A DNA stretch of 41,152 nucleotides from Paramarasmius palmivorus (Eukaryota; Basidiomycota; Agaricomycetes; Agaricales; Marasmiaceae). The translations under genes and the position numbers were made by a program. The stretch covers positions 1 to 41,152 of the forward strand of contig JAYKXP010000269.1 in the NCBI GenBank assembly GCA_037176845.1. Reading direction: 5' to 3'. Below, piece by piece: positions 1 through 11,650 of the stretch; within the stretch, counting starts at the first letter, position 1; every line of letters starts with the position of its first letter. The notes beneath the pieces are model-generated. The model was not told the origin of the DNA. It ran no database searches and saw nothing but the letters and a program-made list of their open reading frames with translations.

Positions 1-1160
1 GCCAGCCCCACGTATTCGACTCGTTCCTTTCTTACCACCACAGCGACGCAGGTAATGTCATTGCTTTATAGAATCTGAGACTCTACTCTAATGATGAACC
101 CAGTTTCAGGATGCCAAAGTCTCTCGTTCTCAGGAATCTGAAGATCTCGGGTGCCCGACTCAGCCCCACTGCAAGCAAAAACAAAGTTTTAGGCTCTGCA
201 GCTCGGCAACGTCAGGCTCGACGCCCTTCAAACCCTTCAAGCCTCGAGAATTCATGTGATCTCACCTAGGGCCCGAGCCTCAAGAATCATTGAACCTCAC
301 TCGAATCCAGTCACCCGCAACTCGACCGACACCCATGCTCGCAAACAAAAGAAATACGCCAAGGAAAATAGTCGCTCTCATGGCGGAGGAACGGTTGTTG
401 ATTTTAATGGATGGGCCCCAGAAACACAGAGGAGGTAAAGTGGAAAGGGAAAGATAACCAAATGTTCGACTTGGAAATGCAAGGGCGTGGATAATGTAGA
501 GCATTTGGAGGCCGTTTGAAGCATTGCACCCAGGTAGGTCTACCAATCTACTGTTTTTGTTTCTGTCTAAATGCTGACCTAACTTATTAAGCCTGAAGAT
601 CTAGCTCCGTTATCGCTCTTGCCTCAACCCCACCGCTTCTTTCTCATCTTCTGTAGCCCACGAGCTTAAGCACTGGAAGCAGCGTTCTTCACGTTTCTTC
701 TCGCGACCTTCAGGTTGCACAAGCACAGTCGCGTTCAAGTCTTGGTGTTTTTTGAGATTCCGATAATACGCATCTCCTCCGCTTAAACACGTCATCATAA
801 CCAACATGATACTCGTCTCCTTCTTGCCTATGTGTATCCAGCATACCTACATGATTACGCATTTCTATTTTTTCTGCCTGTCAGATGTTTAGCATACACA
901 TTCTATTACACACATTTAGCATATCAATACTCTATTTCAACTATACAGAGTCTTAGAGCCTTCTCGAGTAGATTGCCCGGCCCCCGCCCATTTTATTCCC
1001 CCGTACGAACTTTGGACCTTACGTAGTAACCAGGTTACACAACACCATAAAAGCATCTTTGTCTCGTGCACTCATTTACGACCTGTTCACGCCAAGTAAG
1101 GTTCCTCATCCCTCGACGTAGACCGTTTGAAACGATTTCCCGAGCTCTCAATTATATCGC
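1..1160. other. Unassigned region, possible 3' end of a gene
   Basis: I find no recognisable gene. A possible plus-strand exon ends near 52 (GTAATG donor), with a TTTCAG acceptor near 110 and an open frame to about 229. Another open frame covers 256-438 and is basic and Ser/Pro/Thr-rich. These could be the C-terminal end of a gene starting left of the window, but no domain is visible and both may be chance. The rest, 440-1160, is AT-rich with short open frames only. Confidence 0.25.
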
Positions 1161-1170
1161 CTCCAGCAGA

Positions 1171-1972
1171 GATGTATATCCGAAGAGTGGCTATGCTGGG
1201 GATGGTGGCGTAGGGAAGACTGCACTTGCAGACAGTGAGCTGGTGTTAGCTGGATTCACGTCTCCACCTGACAGGTTTTAGGGTCCCCACATTTACTCTT
1301 AGTTGTTTTCTTGAGTGAGAATTTCTTGAATGTCTCAATGCTGGCTAACTGACGCATCACACATTAAAAGAGTACATAGTCGTCAAAACACGTCCTGAAG
1401 TAGCACATTTCTGAACCTGCAAACTGCCGTTCTCAACGACCGTATATCCGACCATAGAGGATGCATATCGCAAGCAACTGGTGGTCGCAGACCGTATGTC
1501 TCATTGAGGTGATTGATACTGCTGGCCAAGGGTATGTACTTGACTCCATGATTGGAATCATGATGTTGAATGATGCATAGAGGACACTCCCGCTCCGAGA
1601 TCAAGGATTCGGTGAGACCTCCAACTTTACGAGCGTCGATAAAACTCTTACCTTCAATGCTTCAGCGAAGCTCACGGAATCGCCTGGTGTACTCTGTGAC
1701 CGATCGTGGCTCGTTTGAACGAATGGATGCTATTCCGTACAGCATTATGCGAATCAAGCAAGGCGCACCCATCGTTCTGGTAGGCAACAAAGCAGATAAG
1801 CGAGCGAGAGAGAAGTATCGACAGAGAGAGGAGAAAGGCTTGCGCAGTGCTATGGCTGTCGATTGTTAGAAACCACAGCCAAACACCTGCTAATGTGGAG
1901 TTGATATTCACGAGCGGTGGATCGTTTGAGGGAGAACAAATTCGCCAACAACGCGAGCAACGGTGGCACACC
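1171..1972 (+). pseudogene. Ras-like small GTPase pseudogene
   Basis: The motifs of a Ras-family GTPase appear in the right order but in different frames. The start codon at 1171 opens the usual short N-terminus. The P-loop GDGGVGKTAL lies near 1199-1228, the effector-loop piece PTIEDAYRK near 1448-1475, the switch II piece IDTAGQ near 1512-1529, a SFERM segment near 1708, NKAD (G4) at 1786-1797, and a TTAK...NVELIF segment (G5 and last helix) near 1872-1912. One base seems missing just before the P-loop and another before CLIEVIDTAGQ, and the G5 segment is again out of frame. Short introns probably sit between the motifs. Ras proteins switch between GDP and GTP forms at membranes, but this copy cannot give a full-length product. 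It is most like the fungal Ras subfamily; the exact paralogue is not resolvable. Confidence 0.7.
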
Positions 1973-2169
1973 TGATCACCGTAACACAGTACAAGGCGGA
2001 GAGCCACAAAAATCAATGTCATTGCATCACCATTTAGACGTTGTATCACTACACTGCCCAACTTTACCTTCGGATAGCCCATCCTTTCTTGATACCTCCG
2101 TCGCCATTGGGGTGCTGAGGACTCTGTGTGTTGGTAGGGTGTGGCAACAACAAAAAACCCATATAACAC

Positions 2170-2445
2170 TATGAAAAAAGGAAAAAAAAAAGGGGGGGGG
2201 GGGGGAATTGTTATGAGTATGAGATTATGTATATATTTAAGGAGAGGTATTTTATTATATGTTTGTGTTTTTGTTGGTGGGTGTAGTGTGAAAGTTTTTA
2301 GATTGAAAAAGAGGTAAGTGATTAGGGAGGAGGGGTGATGGATGTGATAGTGATAGTTGATATATTAAGAATTTATATAATTAGGATAAGGATAGTGTTG
2401 GTTGAATGGAATATGGATTGATTTAGAAGAGGTTGGTTGAGGTTT
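2170..2445. other. C-free low-complexity stretch
   Basis: Not one cytosine occurs between the C at 2169 and the C at 2446. The stretch opens with A runs and a G run of 14 (2192-2205), then continues as mixed A/G/T sequence. No coding capacity is visible. It may be a strand-biased simple-sequence region or a base-calling or assembly artefact. Confidence 0.85.
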
Positions 2446-3220
2446 CCTGAATTCGAAAATGAAGTGTATGTAGGCATGCCGCATGGGGATCGACAATTAT
2501 TTAGACAGGCGGTAGACAACGTCTCAGATTTCGAAATGACGAAACTATGGTAGGTAAGTATATAGGTATCAGCGTATGTCTTGTCTTGGAAAAGCAGCTA
2601 TGGTAGGCAGGATGTAGAAACTTGTAAATCTGCCCAGAAATCGTGGTTTAGACGCCAAGGGAGAGCGCCCTGCACCGTAAGGAATCGGTGACACTAACTC
2701 CGATTCATTTCCGACTTTCACCATAACCACCACCATCCCCCCCCCATCAGCGTCGAGTGTATGTTCCCTTGTCTTTACTCGTAAAACAGCTAGTTGAGGT
2801 CTTTTTAAAGCACAGCGTAGAATCACGCTTTGGAGGCCGAGACTCAGGATTAGTTCCAGTGCGTGTGCCTTCTTGCTGACTGCCTTCATGATGCTCATTT
2901 TGGGAGAGTGCCGTTGAAAACGCAGATGGACTTGAATGTTTCCCATCAACATAACACTCCCAAGCCAACAGCGAAACATTCGACTACTGTCCTGCCCTCG
3001 AATAACTCCACGGTAATCAATGTCAGCTCCCAACATATAAAGAGCTGCCCGAAAATTTCCGTTGCTTTCGAACCCGTTTCAATGGCGATTTAAGAACCTG
3101 CAAGGTTCAGTCTTTTTCAACACCGTTCCAATGACAACCCTTGTTCCATTATGCAAAAGAGCCGTGCACTGGTTTCACCCATTATACAGCTGACGACTTT
3201 CCTTTCTGACTCAGACGCCG
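2446..3220. other. Unassigned region upstream of the KDZ transposase
   Basis: No recognisable gene. A minus-strand open frame of 155 codons (2569-3036) has no domain, no evident splice partners and no family resemblance, so I treat it as fortuitous. The segment may contain the 5' non-coding end of the transposon that carries the transposase starting at 3221. Confidence 0.3.
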
Positions 3221-4942
3221 ATGAATAACGACCCACCCAACCACACTGCCAGATTGACCTCGTCGTCATTACCTTCGTCATTATTGCTCGACGGGGCTCG
3301 TCGCATCATCAAGAACCCTTGTCTGTTGGTCATGCATCGGCCAAACGATCTCCGAGCATCACGGGGGCCCATGGCTTCCATGTCAGGTCCTCAAAGACCA
3401 AAAATAACGACAAACCCGGTGCCAACGCCGAGTCCGTAACGACATGGCTCATCCTCACATAGCGATTCTTCGCGTAAGACCAAGAGAACTGGGTGGCCTT
3501 GACCAATAGAATGGAGTGTCGACAAATGCGGAGCAGCCATGGGCTTACATGGGCTTGCTGACGATCTACCATGGCGATCAGATGCTGAACGTAAAGTAAG
3601 TGACTCGTGACCAACCAAGCTTGCTGCTGACAGGTCTTTAAGGGACAATATCTGCGGGAATGGCTGAGCCTCAGAGACGACTATCTGAGGATGCTATTGA
3701 TTGGCGAAGGAAGGGGCGACAACTCTCGCAATATCCTGCTGCTGGCCGTTCCTGCAACGGAACAGGTAGCGAAGCCAAGTTTCCAATGTTGTGGTCGATG
3801 CTTCTCCAATCGAGCTCGTTTGCCAAAGCTGTTATTTTTGAAACGGCACCAAGACCGCCCACTGGATATACTCGAGGTATGTTAGCAGTGCGTTGTTTCT
3901 TCTGTTTCTGACTTGTTTTTAGGCATGGAATGGCCGATTTCTTCGAATCTACGGGTATCGCTTGTCGATCTGGGCTTGGTGTGCAGCTCTGCACGGCCAC
4001 CTATCCAACAATCCTTGTCCGGCCCCAAAACACATCTACGCCCAAGAACTTCACTGTCATTCACACAAACGGCTTCCATCGGGTGCGCGTGCATTATTGC
4101 GAATGTCCCAAAAGCCAGAAAGTTTCCGCATAGTATGTATCAGCAGCTGTTGTACATGGGTGGGTATCCAGCAACAACTAAGGGTGCCTCAAACGTGCTT
4201 TTCTCCTCTTCGACATCTAGAGCAATTCCATATCATGGACTCTTGTTGAAATCAATGCCACGACTATTAATCGTGGCCTTGAAAAGCTGACAAACAATGC
4301 TGGAGATTTGGCTTTCAAGGTATGTTTCACGAATTTCATACTATGCTGTATTCTGACAGCTTGGTTCAGAGTCGATATGATTCATTTCGACGTTCTGTAC
4401 GGGAATGGCGGCATCTAAAGATGCTCAAGAGAGAGGTCGAAGATGCGAGCGCTTTCTAGCCCAGTCAATGAGACCAAGTCTGGGAGCTTGCAGTGTCTTG
4501 CCCTGCATTGCCCGCATCCTGGCATTAACCTTCCTTCTGATTGGCAGTCCACCTGCCCCCCCCCCACCCACTGAGAAGAGGTACGTTATTTGAAGCACTT
4601 GCTGAACGGGAGGTTAACATGAACAATAGGTTCCTCTATGGCTTATTTCTTGCTGTAGACGCCTGTTTCCGTCTGAAACGAAAGCTAGGTCTCAAGCAAA
4701 GCGACCGAACCCGGCCTTGGAACAGGATGGTCATATATGGTTTGTGATGAACATATCGACGGTATCACTTAACGACAACCAATGAATCTGGGTGAGGGGT
4801 AGCTCCGTTTCTTAGCTCCAGCGTCATTCTGACATTGTATTAGATGTCAACCTGCTCCAGGCTTGGCGGTCGTTTAGACCACGCAAACTCTAGAACTCTC
4901 GTGGGCATTACCAAATCCGGTGTAGCGTTAATGGCTGCTGTG

Positions 4943-5437
4943 CCCTAAAAAATACCACAATAAATTAAAAAAAAAAAAAAAAGATGAAAACATCCAAGCC
5001 GAAAAAAAAAGGTGGGGGGTGGGGGGGGGGGGGGGGGGGGGGGGGGAACCCAACAAAAAAAAAACAAAAAAAAAAAAAATAAATAACAAAACCAAAAAAA
5101 ACAAAAACAAAAAAAAATGAATAAAGAAAAACAAAAAAAAACAACCCCCCTACAAAAAAATAAAAAAAAAAAAAACTAAAACCCCAAAAAAATCATACAA
5201 AAAACATCCCCCCCCCCCCAACAACACACACACCACACACAGGGCCCCAACAAAACAACCATTCCCGTCACACCCACCACCCCCCAACCCCCACACCCCC
5301 CAACCCCCACCCCCCCCCCCCCCCCCCCCCCCCACACCCCCGACACCCCCCCCTCCCCCCTCCCCCACCCCCCCCACCCCCCAACCCCCCCCCCCCCCAC
5401 CCCCCGCCCCCCCCACCCCATCCACCCCCCCCCCCAC
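4943..5437. repeat. Homopolymer-rich, almost G-free tract inside the transposase
   Basis: Long A runs are followed by G-rich sequence with an unbroken run of about two dozen G ending at 5046, then A/C sequence, then C runs; from 5047 to 5437 only a handful of G occur. It sits where roughly 120 codons of the central KDZ coding sequence are expected. Translated open frames here are poly-Gly, poly-Pro or poly-Phe and are meaningless. Either a simple-sequence expansion or a gap-filling artefact. Confidence 0.85.
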
Positions 5438-5825
5438 ACCCTTCAAAGCAGTGGTGACCAACAACCCGGCGCCCTTGATACCACGCATATAGAACTCAGT
5501 GCTCATTTTCATAACCAGCTATTGAAATGTCGACTCCAGGGTCCTTTCATGCATCCTAGATCACCATGATTGGCAGCTCCAAAGGTCTGCTTATCACATA
5601 TGACATATGTTGTCAGACTCCAAGCGGCTCACCGAGCGTGCTTCTTTTCGTTACCAACCAGATCGCCGACCAAGCACACATTCCGGTTCACCCATCGTAG
5701 TTCCAAAGCTACATCTTTACGGACATACGCCTCATTGTCAAGCCAACTATTCTCTCAACTACTCCCCTGGTGTTGGACGAACTGATGGCGAAGGAGTCGA
5801 AAGAAACTGGGCTGGGCAAGGCCCA

Positions 5826-5834
5826 ATTTCGACA
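5826..5834. repeat. Target site duplication, left copy (ATTTCGACA)
   Basis: This 9-bp sequence is identical to 8487-8495. Both encode Ile-Ser-Thr in the transposase frame, and the protein reads correctly if one copy and the intervening element are removed. Confidence 0.85.
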
Positions 5835-8486
5835 CCTGTAGGGTCTTGCCTGATACATCAAGGCATGGCAATTACCAGTTGAAAGTGATACATCAGGGAT
5901 GGCAATTACCAGTGTCTGTATATGGCAAGTCCACTTAAATAATTCATGTTAAAATACATACAACACACAAAGAGGGATTGAACATCTGACCTTAGGTTGA
6001 ACAAGTCAAGTTACGGCTTTATTCAGATGTGATAATCCAACTGGGCCCATAGTGCGTGTTATATAAGAAAACAATAACAGTGAGATACATAGCCTCACTA
6101 AAAATTGAGTCTTATATGATATAAAATCTATTTTCTAACAGAGCATTGGGAGATGCGGGGGGCTATAGAAATATAGTCCTTGAGGAATAATGTTCTAATA
6201 ATGCTCTAAAAGAACGCCCCTGCAATTGGAGACAGGAAGAATGCAAAAGAACAGTCCAAATATGGTAATATCAATTGTGGAAAATGGCCTATTGGATCTT
6301 GGGCTACAGGCCACAGATATAGACATGGGGTGAGTTGGAAGACCTAGATACATAGAATATAAGCCTGGGGACACCAAATAGTACATAGATGATGGGATAA
6401 ATGATGCTTAAATATCTGAAATACTGAAAATCTCTGAAATTGGGGGAATAAAATTACAGAATGGGATGTAGTGCAGCTGGGGCTTGGATATTGTGAATCA
6501 GAGATGATATATATGTTTCTTTGATGGGTTTACAATCCTAAAGGGCTGCCTATTTTTCCAGATTTATTACAGCTCAATTCACTTTTTTTAGATTTTAGGG
6601 TTTTTTTTATACTGGAGCATGGGGATTGCTCCTAAAATCCCCAAAAGTGAATCAGACACTGCTCAATATGCATAAAACAGGAATATTAATTGCCTCTATG
6701 AATTCCATGACAGGAATCCTTATGCCAGATGCATCAATCCTTGCACCATCACAGAAAACATGTAATATGAATGTAGTATTACAGTGAGTGATCTAGGAAC
6801 TTTGGGAACCTCAAAATTGAATTCAGAGTGAAAAACCACTGAAGAAACAATATAGGATTCAAAGGAATCCAATCACTGTAGCTTGAGAAGTTAAGTTTAT
6901 AGGCATATGTGTAAAATACTTGCAATCAATCTGTGACTTAAATTGTCTAACCTTTCTATTTAGGTCTTCCAGACTATTAGACCACCCTAGAACTAGCAAT
7001 ACCAACTCTATGACATTGGAATATGAAGTATATAATACTATTTGGTGTCTAGTTGATCTCAGGATGCTTAATGAAAAGGTCAGACAATTCAAGTCAAAGA
7101 TTGATTGCAAGTACTTTACACATAAGCCTATAAACATAACTTGAACATATCTCAAGCTACAGTAATTGGATTCCTTTCAACCCTGGATTGTTTCTTAACT
7201 GCTTTTTCATCCTGAATTCAATTTTGAGGTTCTCCAAGTCCCCAGATCACTCCCTGTACTACCACAGTAACATTACATGTTTTCTGTAATTGTGCAAGAA
7301 TTGATGCATCTGGCATAAGAATTGCTGTCATGGGATTCATGAAGGCAATTGATATTCCTGTTCTATGCATGATGGATGGTCTCTCATTCATTTTTGGTGA
7401 TTTTAGGAGCAATCCCATGCTCCAGTCCAAAAAACCTTTAAAAATGCAATTTTTTATATAGCAACATATAGATATGATCCAAAAATCTGGTTCATGGGTA
7501 AGAAAGTGTATTTTGGGTCCCTGAATCTGATTCTTACACCCTCCTGGTGCTGGAATGTGCTCCTGAAGTGCTATTAATGAATTCCTGAGTGTATTACATA
7601 CATATGTAATACATTGGATTAAACAAGGTGCTGCAGATATGTTAGTGCTTGGGCAACTATATAGTTATCATCTATATAACACAGAGTGGCTTATGAGCAA
7701 GAATTAGCCTATCCCAATCATTCCCTATGGTGTAGTATTACCAATGTCTAAAAAAAGCAAATTTAGCTATAATAAATCTGGAAAAATAGGCAGCCCTTTA
7801 GGATTGTAAACCCATCAAAGAAACATATATATCATCTCTGATTCACAATATCCAAGCCCCAGCTGCACTACATCCCATTCTGTAATTTTATTCCCCCAAT
7901 TTCAGAGATTTTCAGTATTTCAGATATTTAAGCATCATTATCCCACCAATCTATGTACTATTTGGTGTCCCCAGGCTTATATTCAATGTATCTAGGTCTT
8001 CCAACTCACCCCATGTCAATATCTGGCCTGTAGCCCAAGATCCAATAGGCCATTTTCCTGAATTACCATATTTGGACTGCTTCTTTTGCATTCTCCTGTC
8101 TCCCAATTGCAGGGGCATTCTTTTAGAGCATATTAGAACATATTCCCTCAAGGACTATATTTCTATAGCCCCCCAGCATCTCCCAATGCTCTTAGAAATA
8201 GATTTTATATCATATAAGACTCAAATATTGAGGCTATGTATCTCACTGTTATTGTTTTCTATATAACAGCACTATGGCCCAGTTGGATATCACATCTGAA
8301 TAAAGCCGTAACTTGACTTGATCAACCTAAGGTCAGATGTTCAATCCTCTTATGTGTTTATGTATTTTAACATGAATTATTTAAGTGGACTTGCCATATA
8401 CAGACACTGGTAATTGCCATCCCTGATGTATCACTTTCAACTGGTAATTGCCATAGTCTGATGCATACTTGGAGACTCCATGGCTG
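5835..8486. mobile_element. 2.65-kb near-palindromic foldback element (MULE-like size of target duplication)
   Basis: The two halves are inverted copies along nearly their whole length. The clean inverted repeat starts with ATGGCAATTACCAG at 5865 and ends with its complement at 8454. Further pairs include 5930-6560 with 7790-8390, and 6890-6960 with 7075-7140, giving a fold centre near 7015. The right arm carries about 290 extra bp (roughly 7450-7775), which shifts the outer symmetry axis to about 7160. Arms differ at scattered positions and by small indels, so the element is not new. Each end has two tandem subterminal copies of a unit containing GATACATCA and GGCAATTACCAG. No transposase is encoded; short ORFs on both strands mirror each other because of the palindrome. 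A 9-bp direct repeat flanks it. Long terminal repeats with a 9-bp duplication fit Mutator-like or foldback elements; the superfamily is inferred. Confidence 0.85.
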
Positions 8487-8495
8487 ATTTCGACA
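8487..8495. repeat. Target site duplication, right copy (ATTTCGACA)
   Basis: Right-hand partner of 5826-5834. The transposase reading frame resumes here. The clean inverted repeat begins 30 bp inside the left copy and ends 32 bp inside the right copy. Confidence 0.85.
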
Positions 8496-10344
8496 AGTAC
8501 TACAGAAATGGGACCTGGTTCAAGGCACGACACCTTAGATGATCACTGGGGATACTGGAACTGACAGAAATTAGTAGGGCTTGGTATGTTCACTTATCAG
8601 TAATTCATGCCGTTGCTAACATCTTGTCAGGTCTTCTATTGCTCTGCCGTCTGCGCCTCGCTGTTGAATGGAAGAACAAAACCGAGTCGCTACACAACGC
8701 GTACTGTCTCAACCAAAGCAGCCACATAGACAAGTGGAAGAAAATGGTGGAAGAATTTGAAGAGGATCATACTAGGCCAAACCCATATGAATTACCAGAG
8801 TCAGGTACGTTGTTCCCTGGATAGTATTAACAAGCTGCTTATGTTCATTAGGTCTTACAATGCAGTAGATGAGACGTGAACTTGCTGAAGAGGAGCTTAA
8901 GAGTTTTTCGGAGGGCCAGTCTCTTGATCAAGCTGCAGAGCAGTTTGCAAAGAGTGCGTTGGCGTTCATTATCTTGGCCCTTGAGATTGAGGAGCGGCAG
9001 TAAGCAGTCATTATCATTGTAGCCCTGTCGACTGCTAACTTTTGATAGGCGTCAGCTAAAGCAAGATGTCGACTTGAGAAATAGAGGCTCCCGGGCGAAG
9101 CAGACCAGCGATATTGTCGACAAGAGGTTGCGACTTCGAAAGCTACTGGCACGATTTGAAGTTCAACAAATTCATTTCATGCCTATAGTTGCTTCCCTTC
9201 GTGCTGAAGTTGCAGCCAATGCCTCTGGTCCAATTGAAGTTGAAAACCTACCTCTCTATCTCCCTTCATCCCTCAGTCAACAACAACGTGCAGCTTGCTT
9301 AACGCCCACTCTTGCTAGTATCGAGTTCCGGCTTCGGAATGCCCAATGCTCAGAAAGTCTGGACGAGCTCCGAAACCAGTTGCTAATCAAGTCGAGGCTT
9401 ATCACGTACAAGGAAGGTCAAGCTCGACACCAAGAACAACTATGACAGACATCGCAGCTGCTTGAACAGAACCAACGGAAGATCCAGTTACATGCAGCAC
9501 GGTATCAGGCTGCTTGGGATGCTTATGGCAAGCTCCACGATGGTACTGTACCATGGCAAAAGCTTAGACCATCAGACATACGGTGTATGGGCGATGCTGA
9601 CCAAGTATCTGGTAATTCAAGAAAGAGGCTGGGCAAGACATCGCGTACGACAGGGATGGTCCGAGCTCAGGAGATCATGCATGGTGTTTCTCCATCTGGA
9701 GAGGAAGAAGATAGGGACAGCAACGAAGACGAAGACCAGGATGCAGGAGGCGAGGTATCTCTACAAACTCTGGAAAGGCAACGGAGGAAGAAGCGGGATG
9801 AGTTGATTCAGAAGACAGGGGAGGGCTTTCGGAAAATACCATGGATATGGCAGGCAGCAGATGGCAAAGGATATGCTTCCGATGAGAGCCTTTATAATGG
9901 TGAGTTTTACTAAGCATCTACTTGACTGTACTGATGTTTTATAAGGTCTTCGTGTAGAGTGGGCCAAATCATATGCAAGGCTTCGTCGATGGCAAGAAGA
10001 AGTTCTGCTTCTCAGAGAAGAAATGCGTCGAACCCTGGCAACACTGTCCTGGACAGCGTCCATATGGGATAGTCGTACGTTGAACACGGGATTTCTTGAT
10101 GATCATGCTGAGGGTGCTACGGCATATGCACATCGACAAGCTGACATCTTACGTCGCTTGAAGGACAGATTCGAGATTCTCTGGACCAACAGCAGAATTG
10201 AGAACGAAGAGGCGGAAGAGGGCGATAAGGAGGCAGCAAGTGATGTGGGCGAGGATGGCAATGATAGTGAGTACATGGCTGTTACTGAAGATGAGCTTTA
10301 GTTCGATCACGGATGGAACGTTTCCAATTTTGTACCAACAATCA

Positions 10345-10775
10345 CCTTTTTACAAATCATACATCCAACAATCACCTTTTTACAAATCGTACGCCCTACA
10401 TCACCCTTTTTACAAATTGCAGCCTACATCACCCTTTTTACGAACTGCACATCCAAACATTAACCTTTTTACAAATCCTTCTTGGCCCAGCAACTACCTT
10501 TTCCAAATCCTTTCTATGGCAACTTGGGATTTGTACAAAATCATCTCTTCCCTGAGTTCGATTTGTACAAATCAGTCTTGGGCTATATAATGTTTTTTCA
10601 AATGCTTCTTACTTATCTTGTCCTTTCTACAAACCACTCACCTCTACTCCGTTTTTTTACATTTCTTGACTTCCCTTGCACTTTTTACAATGACCCCTCT
10701 ATTATGCTTCTCTTTGTACAATTGATTGATTACAGTTACGCCTTTATGAGCTAGATATTGTATTTTTACAAACCT
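10345..10775 (+). repeat. Degenerate array of TTTTTACAAAT motifs
   Basis: About 13 copies of a motif near CCTTTTTACAAATC recur every 25-35 bp, starting 44 bp after the KDZ stop codon. Clear copies begin at 10345, 10375, 10404, 10432 and 10464; later ones (for example 10497, 10530, 10561, 10622, 10761) are more diverged. The spacers are not conserved to the same degree, so this is a motif array rather than a simple minisatellite. Its position suggests subterminal transposase-binding repeats at the 3' end of the KDZ element; that is inference. Confidence 0.75.
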
Positions 10776-10798
10776 TTTCCTCGAGGATATGTCGGGGA

Positions 10799-11650
10799 TT
10801 AATGCAAAAAATTGGATTTTAAAACGTCGGAGTTTAATTGAAAAAGGGCGCTGACACGGATGCGCCGACCCTGCCTCCCAGTATGTGCTCCTCTGGCTGC
10901 AGCCATCTGCGTCGCTGAAAAAGATAGCTCAATGGGTTGAGCGTTCCTGAGGGCGAGACAGCGACTGAGATTGGACGGTGTGAAACGCCTCTTTGCGCCC
11001 AGGGAAAGCTTCGCTTCTTTCCTTTTTTCCCGTCGCTTTGAGTTCTTTTTGCTTTGACTGGTACGAGGAACCTTGTTGGACTGCGGAGAAGGCGGAGAAG
11101 TTGGGTGCGGTGCTGTGGTATGAGGCAAGGTGGGACTAGGAGGCGATCCAGAAAGGGGTCCGGGCTTAGGGCTGTAGGTTTTGTGCGACCTGCTTCGGCG
11201 GCGTTTATTCGGAATTTCTACGCAGTCAAGGCGTAGACGTACGTTTCTGGAGTGGTGGCTAAGAGAGGTCGAGATTGGAAGAGTAGAGATATCTTGTTCG
11301 GCGGTATGGACTTCTACACCCGTAAGTTCAGCGCCAAAAGAGCGGTCACAAAAGCTCAAACGTACCTGCGCCGCTATCTTCTTCCTCAGAAAGGTCGCTC
11401 AAGTCACCTCCAAACAATTCTCTCCATAACGCGTGTTCCACCAGTTCAGGCCCCAAATCTTCCTCCAGAGTTATCGGTGGAAGCCTTTCCTCCGCCAGCC
11501 TAAGGTTTGCAGGCAAATCAAAGACCTGGGGAACAGCGATAGGCATGACAGGTATGGGAGAGCCCGACCGTAAAGCCTGAGACGTTTCAGCGTGGATAGG
11601 TTAGGAAGCGCCAAAAGACGTACCACGACTCGAGAAGTTAGAGTAGACAT
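10799..11650 (-). CDS. Mushroom-expanded protein of unknown function, 250 aa
   Basis: A three-exon model fits in phase: 11650-11624, 11576-11366 and 11313-10799, with introns opening GTACGTCTT and GTACGTTTG and ending CTCAG and TGTAG. The product has 250 residues. An acidic patch (GGDLSDLSEEEDSG, about residues 67-80) follows a hydrophobic-acidic N-terminal segment; a Ser/Pro-rich linker comes next; a strongly basic stretch (KKNSKRREKRKEAK) lies near 168-180; and the end contains PIELSFSATQMAAARGAHTG. This order (acidic patch, Pro/Ser linker, basic block, short conserved C-terminus) resembles a lineage-expanded Agaricomycete family often found among repeats. I know no function for it. The basic block could be a nuclear localisation signal. 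The family link is from memory of sequence style, not a search. The stop lies 24 bp from the end of the motif array, so the 3' end could be truncated. Confidence 0.6.

Larger units (their letters stand above)
3221..10301 (+). pseudogene. KDZ-family transposase (CxC2 type), broken
   Basis: KDZ (Kyakuja-Dileera-Zisupton) proteins are DNA transposases common in Agaricomycetes. Pieces in order: an N-terminal stretch from 3221; a frameshifted CxC2-like cysteine cluster near 3700-3875 ending RHQDRPLDILE; after a short intron, AWNGRFFES and FTVIHTNGFHRVRVHYCEC (3922-4130); YQQLLYMGGYPATTK; WRHLKMLKR near 4410; FLYGLFLAVDACFRLKRKL near 4630; then, past a homopolymer block, VVPKLHLYGH and GVGRTDGEGVERNWA (5690-5810). 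A foldback element splits the gene at 5835-8486; the frame resumes exactly after the target duplication with STTEMGPGSRHDTLDDHWG. The C-terminal exons (8632-10301, with introns near 8809-8850, 9000-9048 and 9900-9945) are nearly intact. In-frame stops: a TGA where the family has Trp (about 8551), a TAG near 8866, and a TGA at 9443-9445. Family membership is clear; activity is excluded. Confidence 0.9.

Noticed and set aside
5150..5512. Long Gly/Val-rich minus-strand open frames
   Set aside because: They are translations of the C-run block and carry no protein information.
6859..7155. Similar small ORFs on both strands in the foldback element
   Set aside because: Their likeness follows from the palindrome; no start context, splice signals or domain.
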